A DNA stretch of 30,855 nt from UBA3839 sp902776985 (GTDB taxonomy: Bacteria; Bacteroidota; Bacteroidia; Bacteroidales; Bacteroidaceae), in NCBI GenBank assembly GCA_902776985.1, contig CACYSD010000035.1:1-30855 (forward strand). The letters are read 5' to 3'. The first letter of the stretch is position 1; each line of letters opens with the position of its first letter. Below are positions 30,763 through 30,855 of the stretch, piece after piece. Made by a program: the position numbers and the translations under genes. Under the pieces are notes generated by a model. The model saw only the letters and a program-made list of their open reading frames with translations, searched no databases and was not told the DNA's origin.

Positions 30763-30855
30763 ACGGCGGCGACCTACTCTCCCGCATTGCGGTGCAGTAC
30801 CATCGGCGCGCACGGGCTTAACTTCTCTGTTCGGGATGGGAAGAGGTGGAACCCC
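30763..30855 (-). rRNA. rrf: 5S ribosomal RNA, partial (5' end beyond the window)
   Basis: Read on the minus strand the segment contains TTCCCATCCCGAACAGAG and AAGTTAAGCCC, the loop sequences of bacterial 5S rRNA, and ends in GAGAGTAGGTCGCCGCC. About 93 of roughly 110 bases are inside the window. The 16S and 23S genes should lie to the right. Confidence 0.97.

Overview
The window comes from a Bacteroidota chromosome, most likely Prevotella in the broad sense (Prevotellaceae). The evidence is the Bacteroidota type of -7 promoter box (TAnnTTTG), start codons without clear Shine-Dalgarno sequences, lipoproteins with acidic surface-export signals, families such as DUF6078 and DUF4421, and GC-rich palindromic repeats. 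The right end is the tail of an rRNA operon: a 5S gene cut by the window edge, read on the minus strand.

Layout. 1-1107 (plus strand): the end of a thioredoxin-like gene, a DUF6078 gene, an array of 22-bp tandem repeats and a terminator. 1168-3219 (minus): a membrane Ser/Thr kinase fused to MORN repeats and a TonB-type C-terminal domain. 3251-5164: an AbiEi/AbiEii toxin-antitoxin pair between two imperfect copies of a terminator-plus-leader sequence. 5172-19381 (all minus): a run of twelve genes with mostly tiny gaps. In transcription order these are a lipocalin-like lipoprotein, a nucleoside hydrolase, a cupin lipoprotein, a small alarmone hydrolase (HD), an NMT1-type binding protein, a Cache-HAMP-PP2C-HATPase phosphatase, a STAS protein, a (p)ppGpp synthetase, a single-chain ABC transporter, a second lipocalin-like lipoprotein, a DUF4421 protein and an SLC13 permease. 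19382-20168 is a 787-bp AT-rich intergenic region with several dyads and repeats. 20169-21290 is a membrane-bound AraC regulator. 21479-24426 is nrdD-nrdG. 24797-25111 is a small unknown gene. 25215-29141 runs GH36 alpha-galactosidase, luxS, CDF metal transporter, BamE-like lipoprotein. 29278-30611 (plus) is YjbQ and an EamA transporter. The 5S rRNA and its terminator close the window.

The most unusual part is the core of the long minus-strand cluster. It puts an alarmone-hydrolase-like protein and an alarmone synthetase on the same transcript as a complete partner-switching set: a sensor phosphatase, an anti-sigma-type kinase domain and a STAS antagonist. It also holds an orphan periplasmic binding protein and an ABC transporter that carries permease, substrate-binding lobes and ATPase in one chain. 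The two halves of the binding domain occur in reversed order, and their edges coincide with GC-rich palindromic repeats read through as coding sequence. My inference is that the cluster couples sensing or uptake of an extracytoplasmic solute to alarmone level and to a protein-protein switch.

The cluster also shows recent rearrangement: a decayed DUF4421 fragment, a signal peptide out of frame with its nucleoside hydrolase, and two homologous lipoproteins at its two ends. Family assignments come from reading motifs, without database searches; regulatory sites are pattern matches and are scored low.
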